Below are positions 26,019 through 33,653 of a stretch of DNA of 64,000 nucleotides, in pieces. Within the stretch, counting starts at the first letter, position 1. The number at the start of each line of letters is the position of its first letter. The stretch comes from Hinthialibacter sp964556895 (GTDB taxonomy: Bacteria > Hinthialibacterota > Hinthialibacteria > Hinthialibacterales > Hinthialibacteraceae). The stretch spans positions 1 through 64,000 of the forward strand of contig CAZKYC010000001.1 of assembly GCA_964556895.1 (NCBI GenBank). The letters run 5' to 3'. The notes below the pieces were generated by a model that was given only the letters and a program-made list of their open reading frames with translations, made no database searches and was not told where the DNA came from. The position numbers and the translations under genes are program-made.

Positions 26019-26053
26019 ACCAGCAAAATTCCGAAACGGCTTAGGAGAATCAC

Positions 26054-27292
26054 ATGCGAGACCGCGTACAAGCCCTACTCAATCAACCCCCGCCGATACG
26101 CCTGGTCGGCGTCGCCTTCGCCTTCTTTTTGGCGTTGTTGATGATGATAGTCATCCACGGCGCGTATGCGCAACCGTCAGTTTCGCGCATCAAAGAGATC
26201 GCCAAGCTTGAAGGCATCCAAGACAACCAGTTGATCGGCTACGGCCTGGTCGCGGGCCTCAACGGCACCGGCGACGGGCGCCGCGGTTTCACCGCCCAAT
26301 CGCTCAACAATCTGGTCGCGGGCATGGGCGTCAACGTGATTGACCCTGAAACCATTACCACCGAAGTTGTCCCCGATAACGTCGCAGCGGTGATTGTCAC
26401 CGCCAACCTGCCCGCCTTCGCGCGGCCTGGAACCAAAATCGACGCCACCGTCATCAGCATAGGCCGCGCCCAGAGCCTTCAAGGCGGCTACCTATTGCTC
26501 ACTGCGCTTAAAGGGGGCGACGATAAAATTCACGGCGTCGCCCAAGGCCCGGTGTCAATCGGCGGGTTCATCGTCGCTGGCGGCGGTGGAGCAGCCGGCG
26601 GCGCGGTCGTTCAAGAAAACCACACCACCGTCGGGCGCATCCCTAACGGCATCATCGTTGAGGGCGAATACGTCCAACACGATATTCTTCAAGAAAACAA
26701 CACCTTGCGTTGGCTGTTGACCCGGCCCGATTGGAAGACGGCATCCAACTTACAGCGAAAGATCAATTCCATCGCCGGACGCCGCATCGCCATCGCCGAA
26801 GACGCCAGCTCGATTTTGGTCAAAGTAGGGCCTGTCGGTTCGCAACAAATCTTCAACCAAAACGACCAGATCATTCTCGGCGACCGCGCCTTTAACTCGC
26901 TGGTCGACGCCATCGCCTATGTCGAAGAAGCCACCATCGAAACCGACCAACCCGCAAAAATTATTATCAATGAACGAACCGGGACCGTGGTGGCCGGCCT
27001 CAACATTCGCGTCGATGACACCGTAGTCGCTCACGGCCCGCTGCGCATCACTATTCAAAACACGCCTGAAGTCACGCCTGCGGGCCTCGGCCCCGGCGGC
27101 GCGCCCGTTCAGGTGAACCAGGCAGCCGTCCAGGCTCAGACCGGCGACAAAGTCGCCGTCATCGAAGGCACCACCATCGGCGACGTGGTCAGCAACCTGA
27201 ACGCGCTGGGCTATTCGCCCCGCGACCTCATCGCCATTCTTCAACTCATGGCCGAGTCGGGCGCGCTCAAAGCCGAAATTGTTATCCAATAA
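26054..27292 (+). CDS. flgI: flagellar P-ring protein FlgI
   Basis: The 412-residue protein has a long signal region (hydrophobic core 20-36, cleavage near GAYAQ) and the full FlgI fold: RIKEIAKLEGIQDNQLIGYG, GLNGTGDG, DVIVTANLP-like VAAVIVTANLPAFARPG, and RTGTVVAGLNIRVDDTVVAHG with the C-terminal block GTTIGDVVSNLNALGYSPRD. FlgI makes the periplasmic P-ring around the rod. Length is slightly above the family average. TAGGAGAATC precedes the ATG. It lies between flgH and flgJ. Confidence 0.95.
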   Translation: MRDRVQALLNQPPPIRLVGVAFAFFLALLMMIVIHGAYAQPSVSRIKEIAKLEGIQDNQLIGYGLVAGLNGTGDGRRGFTAQSLNNLVAGMGVNVIDPETITTEVVPDNVAAVIVTANLPAFARPGTKIDATVISIGRAQSLQGGYLLLTALKGGDDKIHGVAQGPVSIGGFIVAGGGGAAGGAVVQENHTTVGRIPNGIIVEGEYVQHDILQENNTLRWLLTRPDWKTASNLQRKINSIAGRRIAIAEDASSILVKVGPVGSQQIFNQNDQIILGDRAFNSLVDAIAYVEEATIETDQPAKIIINERTGTVVAGLNIRVDDTVVAHGPLRITIQNTPEVTPAGLGPGGAPVQVNQAAVQAQTGDKVAVIEGTTIGDVVSNLNALGYSPRDLIAILQLMAESGALKAEIVIQ

Positions 27293-27303
27293 AGGAACCT
27301 GAC

Positions 27304-27855
27304 ATGGACCCGGCGATCAATCTTTCTCCTGAGGTTTTGACCAACCAGCGCTTTGACGCTCAAGCCGACCAGCTGGGCATGAAAGCGCTTGGCGCCAAAG
27401 GCAAAATGAGCGACAAAGAGATGAGAGACGTCGCCAACCAGTTTGAGTCGATGATGTTGCGCCAGCTGCTCAAAGAGATGCGCAAGTCGGTCCCCAAAGA
27501 AGACGGCTTCTTCGGCAACTCGCACGCCATGAATATGTATATGGATATGAGCGACGACCATCTCGCCAAAAACATCGCCGAGAACAACAGTTTCGGTATC
27601 GGCGACATCATCTATCAAGAAATGAAAGAGAAAAACGACCGCATTGTGAACCCCAACGATGTGGAGTCAAAGTTTCACACACTAAAGAAACGCGATGAGA
27701 AGGGTTTCATGCCGCTTGAGACGTCGACCGAAGAATTTCTCTCGCTCAACCGCAACCAGCCGCCCAAGATGTTTGACCTTCCGGCGAAACAAGATGAATT
27801 CATCCCCTTGGGCGGAAGAAGCCGAATCTCAACCGCAAAAATCTCACAAGACTAG
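27304..27855 (+). CDS. flgJ: flagellar rod-binding protein, FlgJ N-terminal type
   Basis: Residues ~35-115 match the rod-binding domain of FlgJ (DVANQFESMMLRQLLKEMRKSVP then MYMDMSDDHLAKNIAEN). The muramidase domain found in proteobacterial FlgJ is absent, as in many other phyla, so another enzyme must open the murein for the rod; the transglycosylase at 3191-4345 is one candidate but there is no direct link. The C-terminal ~65 residues are unrecognised. It starts 11 bp after flgI. Confidence 0.88.
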   Translation: MDPAINLSPEVLTNQRFDAQADQLGMKALGAKGKMSDKEMRDVANQFESMMLRQLLKEMRKSVPKEDGFFGNSHAMNMYMDMSDDHLAKNIAENNSFGIGDIIYQEMKEKNDRIVNPNDVESKFHTLKKRDEKGFMPLETSTEEFLSLNRNQPPKMFDLPAKQDEFIPLGGRSRISTAKISQD

Positions 27856-27865
27856 AGGCGCTGTT

Positions 27866-28354
27866 ATGAATATCAAACCGTTAATCGATACCATGCGCGA
27901 ACAACAAAAGGTGCACGAAAAGATTCTTCTCGCCAAACGCGAAGAACGAAAATGGCTGGCGGTCGGCGCCGCGGGCCAGTTGCTTCAAACCGCCGAAGAA
28001 CTCCAAGACCTGGCTGAATATTCCATCACGCTCGAAGCCGAGCGCCAACAGCGCAGCGCGGCCGTAGCCGCCGAATTGGGGGTAGATGAAAACGCAACCT
28101 TAACAGAGATTCTTGAGGCACTGCCCAGCGCCGACCGCCCCGAACTCGAACGCGTGGGCGATGACCTGCGCCGATGCGCCCATGAAGTCAAGACGATCAA
28201 CCAGAAAAACAACATAATGCTCCACCGGGCGGCGAATACGCTCAACAACGAAATTCGTGATTTTATAAAGAGGGATAATGACCCGACCTACACCTCGGCG
28301 GGCCGAAAAACCAACGGGCGAGTCCCACGCGCGGGGTTAAACCTGCGGGCTTGA
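27866..28354 (+). CDS. flgN: flagellar chaperone FlgN family protein
   Basis: The 162-residue protein is almost wholly helical: two long helices (residues ~1-60 and ~95-140) with a short loop, as in FlgN, which keeps the hook-filament junction proteins FlgK and FlgL soluble. The ATG at 27866 follows GAGGCGCTGTT and lies 10 bp after the flgJ stop. In many genomes flgK and flgL follow directly, but here the operon ends and the gene overlaps a convergent gene by 18 bp. Sequence conservation in this family is low, so position supports much of the call. Confidence 0.75.
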   Translation: MNIKPLIDTMREQQKVHEKILLAKREERKWLAVGAAGQLLQTAEELQDLAEYSITLEAERQQRSAAVAAELGVDENATLTEILEALPSADRPELERVGDDLRRCAHEVKTINQKNNIMLHRAANTLNNEIRDFIKRDNDPTYTSAGRKTNGRVPRAGLNLRA

Positions 28355-28855
28355 TTTAGGTATCGGTTGAACAGATTTGTTTAACCACCAGTTGTCGACT
28401 TGACAGCGCGAGCTGTTCAACACCCACAACAGGATGGCGCCGATCAGCAACAACGTGTTGCGCCCCAAGGCTAACAGGCCAACTTTTGTAACGTTGGCAG
28501 TGCCAAAACAGCCGCAGTCAATATCATATCCCTGCGACATGGCGTAGGCGACAGACACCAAAAATACCACAAACAGCGATATGGTGATCAACATCGCCCC
28601 GCGATAAAACAGCCCGGCGATCAAACAAACGCCAACCACAACCTCCATCGGCGGCAGAATGATCGCGACGATGTTGACATAGGCTTCGGGCATGACCTGA
28701 TAGTTGATGATCGATTCGGCCATAGCCGGCATGGCGAATAACTTGAGCCCGCCGGCGGCGATCAACACTCCGCCCAACACCACCCGCAAGAGCATCTCGA
28801 CGCCAAACGCGGTCGTGACTTTGGACGGATTCGATTGGGATTCTGGTTGGTTCAT
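28337..28855 (-). CDS. MauE/DoxX family membrane protein
   Basis: The 172-residue protein has four membrane segments (~22-40, ~60-82, ~86-106, ~128-148) and the motif DCGCFG in the loop before the last, typical of the MauE branch of the DoxX family. MauE helps mature methylamine dehydrogenase; more widely, such proteins act in thiol or quinone redox steps. Its start overlaps the rhodanese stop by 4 bp (ATGA), so it is translated with it. It is the third gene of a DUF1573-rhodanese-MauE operon. The end overlaps flgN convergently. Confidence 0.85.
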   Translation of the reverse strand: MNQPESQSNPSKVTTAFGVEMLLRVVLGGVLIAAGGLKLFAMPAMAESIINYQVMPEAYVNIVAIILPPMEVVVGVCLIAGLFYRGAMLITISLFVVFLVSVAYAMSQGYDIDCGCFGTANVTKVGLLALGRNTLLLIGAILLWVLNSSRCQVDNWWLNKSVQPIPKSSPQV

Positions 28856-29316
28856 TCTTGTCTTGGATACCCGTTTTTATACCACTCTTCCCAGCCCAAC
28901 TTATAGAGCATCAGGTTTTCAAACCCAAACCCTTCAAGTTGAGTGAGAACTTCGTGGCTGTCGTCACAGTTGCCGCCGCTGCAGTAGACGATATACAACT
29001 CTTCTTTGGGCAACACCTCGCTCAAGTCGACAAAATAGGCGTCAAACTCGTTATAAGGCAGGTTGATCGCGCCTAGAATCGCGCCGCGCTCATAATCTTG
29101 AACCGGGCGGGCGTCAATCAAAATGGCGCTGCCCATGTTGACGTGCTCTAACACCTCTGCGCCGCCAACCACCGGCCAGGGTTCGTTTTCGTCAAGCGCA
29201 GGCTGGCGAACGAGCGACAACGGTTCTGGCGCCGTCGCGTTGACCGCCAGCCCTACCGCCACAGAAACGGCGGCCAAGGCCGCCGCCTGAAAGAGAGATT
29301 GAAACAACTTGTTCAT
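28852..29316 (-). CDS. membrane-anchored rhodanese-like protein
   Basis: The N-terminal 25 residues are a signal anchor or signal peptide; the rest is a rhodanese domain with ILIDARPVQDYERGAI (CH2A region), INLPYNEF and the active loop YCSGGNCDDS, where the first Cys is the persulfide-forming residue. These domains carry sulfane sulfur or act as redox partners, here on the outside of the inner membrane. It begins 1 bp after the DUF1573 gene and overlaps the MauE/DoxX gene by 4 bp. The operon suggests extracytoplasmic sulfur or thiol chemistry; the substrate is unknown. Confidence 0.88.
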   Translation of the reverse strand: MNKLFQSLFQAAALAAVSVAVGLAVNATAPEPLSLVRQPALDENEPWPVVGGAEVLEHVNMGSAILIDARPVQDYERGAILGAINLPYNEFDAYFVDLSEVLPKEELYIVYCSGGNCDDSHEVLTQLEGFGFENLMLYKLGWEEWYKNGYPRQE

Positions 29317-29317
29317 C

Positions 29318-30313
29318 TTAACTCGAACGCGGCACTAAAACTGAATATGGGACCTTCACCGTTGGCTCATCATCTATATTGGTTTGCAGGGTAATTTCGC
29401 CCCGGTGATAACCAGGCGTGTTTGGCACGGTGTAGCTGACCTTCAGGCGAATCTGGCCCAGCGCGTTCTTGCCGATCACTTCGGCGTTGACGTCATCGCC
29501 GCCTAGTATGCTTTTGATTTCAAAACTATCGGCCATTGATTTATCTGTCAGCGTCAGGCGCAGTTCACGGTCGACCGTCTTGCCTGCTGGCGTGCGGCCA
29601 AAGTAAAGAGTAGTCGGAGTGAACTTCACATACCCTGTGATCGACGCCATCACCCGGGCGCGGGCGCGCGGTTGTTCGGAGTGGTCAGTCAATATTTCTA
29701 AACTGGCTGACATCGTTTCGCGTTTGGTCCCTGATTTGAAATACACCGTGATGGGCGTGCCCGCGTCGGTTGGCTCTCCCGCCTCGACGCGAAACTCGAC
29801 CCTATCAGCATGGGCCTCTAACACCTTGAAGGGCGCCCCTTCGGTATTGCTTAAATAGAACGTCTCTGAGCGTTCAGTGTTGTAAGGAACATCGTTGAAT
29901 TGAACCATCGACTTGGGCGAGAACGTCCAGATGTTGCGAACGTCGGCGATCAGGTTGACGCTGAGTTCTTTGTTCTTTGGGTCATTGCTGACGATTTTGA
30001 CTTGCTTTTCCATGCGAGAGGTGCTGCTATTCGCGGTCATGGTGACCGAGACGATGCTGGTCGCGCCCGATACGATCATGGAGGCCGAAGGCACCGCCGC
30101 GGTGCAGCCGCAAGTCGTACCGACGTTAATGATTTCTAGCGGTTGATCGCCGACATTTGTGATAACGATATCATGGCGCAGCTTTTCAAACGGCGCCGCT
30201 TTGCCAAAATCATGGCTGTCTTGGTTGAGTTTTATGCTCGGCTGCGCCTGAACCGCCGAAGAAAAAATGAATATCGCTAATCCTGAAAAAATGATGGATG
30301 CCAAACGGCCCAT
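29318..30313 (-). CDS. DUF1573 domain-containing exported protein
   Basis: The start at 30313 was chosen because GAGGAGAC lies 8 bp upstream and a signal peptide follows (LAIFIFSSAVQAQP). Residues ~28-120 are the DUF1573 immunoglobulin-like domain, with the hallmark SHDFGKAAPFEKLRHDIVI and TTCGCTAAVP. Two further beta domains of similar type follow to residue 331. DUF1573 proteins are frequent in Planctomycetota and Bacteroidota and often lie beside rhodanese and MauE/DoxX genes, as here. The CGC pair could accept sulfur or a metal. Function is not established. Confidence 0.88.
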   Translation of the reverse strand: MGRLASIIFSGLAIFIFSSAVQAQPSIKLNQDSHDFGKAAPFEKLRHDIVITNVGDQPLEIINVGTTCGCTAAVPSASMIVSGATSIVSVTMTANSSTSRMEKQVKIVSNDPKNKELSVNLIADVRNIWTFSPKSMVQFNDVPYNTERSETFYLSNTEGAPFKVLEAHADRVEFRVEAGEPTDAGTPITVYFKSGTKRETMSASLEILTDHSEQPRARARVMASITGYVKFTPTTLYFGRTPAGKTVDRELRLTLTDKSMADSFEIKSILGGDDVNAEVIGKNALGQIRLKVSYTVPNTPGYHRGEITLQTNIDDEPTVKVPYSVLVPRSS

Positions 30314-30388
30314 TTCGAATGTCTCCTCGCATCGATGCTGATGTTTATGTCTGGTAAAATTACTCAGAAGCACATCTTAATCGTAACA

Positions 30389-30667
30389 TTAAAGGGCGTT
30401 TGTTCCAAGCGAATCTACGGGTTCTCTCAATCGTACGCCGCCGCCGCCCTCATCTGAGACGTTTCCCAGCAGAAAATCGACTGAATGCGGATTTTCATCC
30501 CCCATCTTACCATTAGGTGTCATGCGCACCCCGTCAACATTCAGCTCAGCGCAACCGTTCGAATCAACGCTTCGAGTATTCAGCGCTCGCAGCATGTTAA
30601 TCTGTAAATTGGTCGGCGCCCGAATCCGCCGCGGCGGGCAGCGATAGATCCAGTCAGGACTCTTCAA
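30389..30667 (-). CDS. possible small protein or gene remnant
   Basis: The ~510-bp gap between the DUF1573 and trxA starts holds one open frame of 92 codons with a TTG start, or 68 codons from ATG (RNMLRALN region). Codon use resembles the neighbours more than random sequence: NVDGVRMTPNGKMGDENP and GGGGVRLREPVDSLG. No ribosome site, signal or known motif is seen. It may be the tail of a decayed gene. Confidence 0.25.
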   Translation of the reverse strand: MKSPDWIYRCPPRRIRAPTNLQINMLRALNTRSVDSNGCAELNVDGVRMTPNGKMGDENPHSVDFLLGNVSDEGGGGVRLREPVDSLGTNAL

Positions 30668-30759
30668 TCTGCACAGTATTTTGCCAACTACAAAAAAAAG
30701 TTGGCATTGAGATTGAAATTTTATAGGATGAATTCTGTTTGTTGTAAGTCAGCCCTGAC

Positions 30760-30788
30760 TTGTCGTAAGACAGGCGTCACGGTATAAT
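30760..30788 (+). promoter_or_regulatory. sigma-70-type promoter of trxA
   Basis: TTGTCG (30760-30765), a 17-bp spacer and a perfect TATAAT (30783-30788) lie 37 bp upstream of the trxA start, with GATGAGGTGAAAGT as the ribosome site in between. Confidence 0.8.
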
Positions 30789-30824
30789 ACTGACTCGTAA
30801 AAATCAGTTTGATGAGGTGAAAGT

Positions 30825-31151
30825 ATGTCAAATGCTCCCGAAGTAGCCACCGCTACATTTGAAAGTGAAGTTATCCAAGCCAATGTGCCTGTTTTAGTTG
30901 ACTTTAGCGCGACTTGGTGCGGCCCCTGCCAAAAGATGGCGCCGTTAATTGATGAACTCGCCAGCGAGTATGACGGCAAGGCCAAAGTCGTAACAGTTGA
31001 CGTCGACAACAGCCAAGACCTCGCCACAAAGTATGGCGTCATGAGCGTTCCGACCATCGTTTTATTGAATGGCGGCGAAATTGTTAACAAGTGGATCGGC
31101 TTCACCCCCAAACAAGCCTTGGCCGACGCGCTCGACGGCGTGGTTGGGTAA
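30825..31151 (+). CDS. trxA: thioredoxin
   Basis: The 108-residue protein is a classical thioredoxin: VLVDFSATWCGPCQKMAP with the redox pair Cys32 and Cys35, the buried Asp27 equivalent in VDF, and the cis-proline in GVMSVPTIVL. It reduces protein disulfides in the cytosol with thioredoxin reductase. There is no signal peptide. It has its own promoter and terminator and is therefore a single-gene unit. Confidence 0.97.
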   Translation: MSNAPEVATATFESEVIQANVPVLVDFSATWCGPCQKMAPLIDELASEYDGKAKVVTVDVDNSQDLATKYGVMSVPTIVLLNGGEIVNKWIGFTPKQALADALDGVVG

Positions 31152-31172
31152 TGCCCCTCAGAATTCTAAGAT

Positions 31173-31199
31173 AAGGCCGCCAGTCAGGCGGCCTTTTTT
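31173..31199 (+). terminator. intrinsic terminator of trxA
   Basis: AAGGCCGCC-AGTCA-GGCGGCC followed by TTTTTT gives a 7-bp GC stem with a 5-nt loop and a U-tract, 22 bp after the trxA stop. Confidence 0.95.
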
Positions 31200-31428
31200 A
31201 TTGCTTCCTTTTACTGCCCTCTGCTTTCATCTGATCCCTTAATTCACTACAGTAGTTATTAGAAAGAAAAATTTGGACCCAATTAGCCGCCTTCTGAGGG
31301 CAACAGTGAGCAAAAAAAGGGGGAGGGCGAGTCTCCCGACGAGCCGGGCAAACACAAAACAAGTTCATTTTAGGCTCATCCGGGATTTGGATACGTTCTT
31401 TCAAATTGAAATATAAATTTCCAGACAC
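31198..31428 (-). CDS. possible cysteine-rich small protein overlapping a repeat
   Basis: A GTG-started frame of 76 codons on the minus strand begins inside the 259-bp repeat and ends at the trxA terminator. It contains five or more cysteines (NLFCVCPARR, FFAHCCP, NNYCSE). The first part (FNLKERIQIPDEP) is also readable in the second repeat copy at 52.7 kb (FNLRERIQIPDEP), where the frame soon ends. It may be a remnant of a gene carried by the repeat, or chance. GC is lower than in the neighbours. Confidence 0.25.
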   Translation of the reverse strand: MSGNLYFNLKERIQIPDEPKMNLFCVCPARRETRPPPFFAHCCPQKAANWVQIFLSNNYCSELRDQMKAEGSKRKQ

Positions 31429-31630
31429 GATCTCAAGGATGATTTTTTTATCGTTGTATTTGGCATGGGTACAACTCTGCTCGCTTCAGTGCGGCTCCGC
31501 CTTTTTGCACAGGCGCTCCCAGAGTTGCACCCATGCCCGAGTTGGATTGTCTATTATTGATAGGACAAATATCGTTTTTTGACCAAATTCCAGGTTATTC
31601 AGCATGGGAAGTACTCAAATATCGGAAGAA
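31372..31630 (+). repeat. 259-bp dispersed element B, copy 1, with hairpin core
   Basis: The element is homologous over its whole length to 52494-52751 in inverted orientation. Its core (31463-31536) is a near-perfect inverted repeat: GCATGGGTACAACTCTG at one end and CAGAGTTGCACCCATGC at the other (16 of 17 pairs), enclosing GGCTCCGCC and GGCGCTCCC blocks. Solo cores occur at 33599 and 34816. The flanks contain GGATTTGGATACGTTC on one side and TTGACCAAATTCCAGG on the other. No transposase is encoded. Together with the rest of the 628-bp gap it contains no certain gene. Confidence 0.8.
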
Positions 31631-31779
31631 GTTCATTTTATTGTGGCTCACAAGACGCCCTCCCCATTATTCAAGATCACTACATCATCCTGCATTAGGC
31701 AGGCTTCTCGCGATGACACAAACATAATTACGGGTGGCAAGGGCAAGACCGCGAAGCGGGCAGCCCTTGAATCGACAAC

Positions 31780-33489
31780 ATGATGAGACGCCTCGGCGGT
31801 TGGTTTTATTCTTGGTTCCCCTTCTTTCGCGACAACCTGGTCCAAAACCCCATCCTGTCGCGCGAGATGATACGCTATCTGCGCCAGACGCGCTCGTTTG
31901 TTTTGCTGGGGTGTATCTTACTCGGCGGCATGGCCCTGCTCACCTGGATGTGGTCGACGCCCTCTGACAACCTATCGCCGGTTGGCCGGCGGCTGTTTTA
32001 CGCCACCCTGGGCGGCGAGATCGCCGTATTATTACTGCTGCTGCCTGGCTACGCCGCCCAGTCATTCATCACCGAACGCGAACGCAACACCCTGGCCCTC
32101 TTACTCACCAGCCCGCTCGGCGAAGAACGCATCGCCGCAGGCAAACTCGCATCGGTCATCGGCGTGATGGCGCTGATCTTATTCGCCACCTATCCGCTCA
32201 TCGCTGTTTGTCTGGCGCGCGGCGGCGTCGCGCCGTGGGAGATACTCGCGGCGGGCGTGGGCATGTTAATCGCCACATTTATCATTTCATCATTCGCGCT
32301 GTATTTTTCTCTGATCGCTAAAACGCTGTTTCGCGCCGTGATCATGACCCAGATGAGTATGTTCACCATCTATATCGGCGGTATGTTCGCCATGTTTATG
32401 TTGACCAGCGCTGCCATCCTGATCGTTTCGCTGGCGTCCATAGCCGCGCCGGGGATGCAACCCACTTTCGCAATCATTGTCGCCGTTGCCGTGGTCTGTA
32501 TGGCGATTCCGCTCGCGTTGCTGGTTCCATTGGGCATGTTCAAACTTACCGCGATCAAACTTCGGACAATTGGTTCTGAGTTGGTCAGCGCGCGGGGCTA
32601 TGACCAGGAGGTCGCCTTTCAGTTTGGCCAGGAAACCGTCACTGAACCCATCAACCAACCGCGTTCCAAATGGAACGTACCCGAACGCGGCAACGCCTTC
32701 TTTTGGCGCGAGAAACTAAGCAACGCGGTCGCATCGCCGTTCCTGGCGATGCCGTCATGGTATGTCGTCGCCATTCTGGTCTATCACTTGTGTCTAGTGA
32801 CGCCGCTGCAAAATGGCAGATGGCTGGTAGTCGCTACGTTGTGCTTATTATCTCAAATGGGCGGGGCCTATGCGGCGCGGGCGTTCGCAGGCGAGAGAGA
32901 AAATCAAACCTGGGACCTCTTGATCACCACCACCTGCCGCAACAACGACCTCTTACTGGGCAAACTCTACGGCGCGCTTCACCCTTGCCTGGTTCGCGGC
33001 GCCGCAATGTTTTTCATCCCGGCGGGACTGTTCATGGTGATTGATTCTTGCATTTCTCTTTTCAACTACAGCTCGCCCGCCGGCATCGGCGTGCCCATGG
33101 TCCACCAACTGGTTTACGCGACTGTGATTGTGGTAAATGTATTTCTGGTATGCGCGCTGGGGTTGTATTATTCGTCCATTAAAAAAAGCGTCAACCAAGC
33201 CTTGATGTGGACCTATGGGACCGTTGCGCTTCTTTACCTTGGGCCGATGGCTCTTTCAGCCGTTCGCGGCGGCTTAGAACATCTCTACATCTTCAGCCCA
33301 TTGTCGACCTGTCTCATGATCGGATCCTCCAAGGCAACATCGTTAGAAGAAGCCTACACGCTGCCGACGACTATTTTGTATGAGCCGATTCCAAACTACC
33401 CGATGGCGGTGATTCACGTTATGGTTGTGAGTTTGATGATCGCCATCTTGCTTTGGCTGACTCAGAAACAATTACACCAAGCCCGATGA
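31780..33489 (+). CDS. ABC-2 type transporter permease
   Basis: The 569-residue protein has about twelve hydrophobic segments in two repeated halves. In each half an amphipathic stretch precedes the first helix: NPILSREMIRYLRQTRS at ~22 and RGNAFFWREKLSNAVAS at ~305, and each contains a TERERNTLALLLTSPL or GERENQTWDLLITTTC block, the sign of a duplicated ABC-2/GldF-NosY-like permease. It would need an ATPase partner to export its substrate; no ATPase gene is adjacent. A gliding- or nitrous-oxide-type function cannot be inferred from the sequence alone. Confidence 0.85.
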   Translation: MMRRLGGWFYSWFPFFRDNLVQNPILSREMIRYLRQTRSFVLLGCILLGGMALLTWMWSTPSDNLSPVGRRLFYATLGGEIAVLLLLLPGYAAQSFITERERNTLALLLTSPLGEERIAAGKLASVIGVMALILFATYPLIAVCLARGGVAPWEILAAGVGMLIATFIISSFALYFSLIAKTLFRAVIMTQMSMFTIYIGGMFAMFMLTSAAILIVSLASIAAPGMQPTFAIIVAVAVVCMAIPLALLVPLGMFKLTAIKLRTIGSELVSARGYDQEVAFQFGQETVTEPINQPRSKWNVPERGNAFFWREKLSNAVASPFLAMPSWYVVAILVYHLCLVTPLQNGRWLVVATLCLLSQMGGAYAARAFAGERENQTWDLLITTTCRNNDLLLGKLYGALHPCLVRGAAMFFIPAGLFMVIDSCISLFNYSSPAGIGVPMVHQLVYATVIVVNVFLVCALGLYYSSIKKSVNQALMWTYGTVALLYLGPMALSAVRGGLEHLYIFSPLSTCLMIGSSKATSLEEAYTLPTTILYEPIPNYPMAVIHVMVVSLMIAILLWLTQKQLHQAR

Positions 33490-33598
33490 ACGACCCCGCT
33501 TCAATATCTGAAATATCTATTCGTTTCATTTGAATCGATCTCAACACCATTTCGCTTGACAGAAATAACGACCTGTCAAAAAAAGACCGGCCTAATTA

Positions 33599-33653
33599 GG
33601 CATGGGTGTATCTCTGAGAGCGCCTGTGCTTTAAAGCCGCTGAAAATTACACT
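33599..33653. repeat. element B core, partial copy
   Basis: GCATGGGTGTATCTCTGAGA and GCGCCTGTGC match the left half of the element B core; the right half is degraded. It lies directly after the stop of the BON-DUF1207 gene. Confidence 0.6.

Noticed and set aside
26750..27289. 179-codon minus-strand frame inside flgI
   Set aside because: Antisense to well-conserved FlgI; composition typical of shadow frames.
28337..30313. Methylamine dehydrogenase gene cluster
   Set aside because: Only the MauE-like member is present; no mauA, mauB or mauD gene lies nearby, so the MauE name reflects fold only.
31533..31727. 64-codon plus-strand frame starting in element B
   Set aside because: The same frame has an in-frame stop in copy 2 and continues into unrelated sequence; it is part of the repeat.
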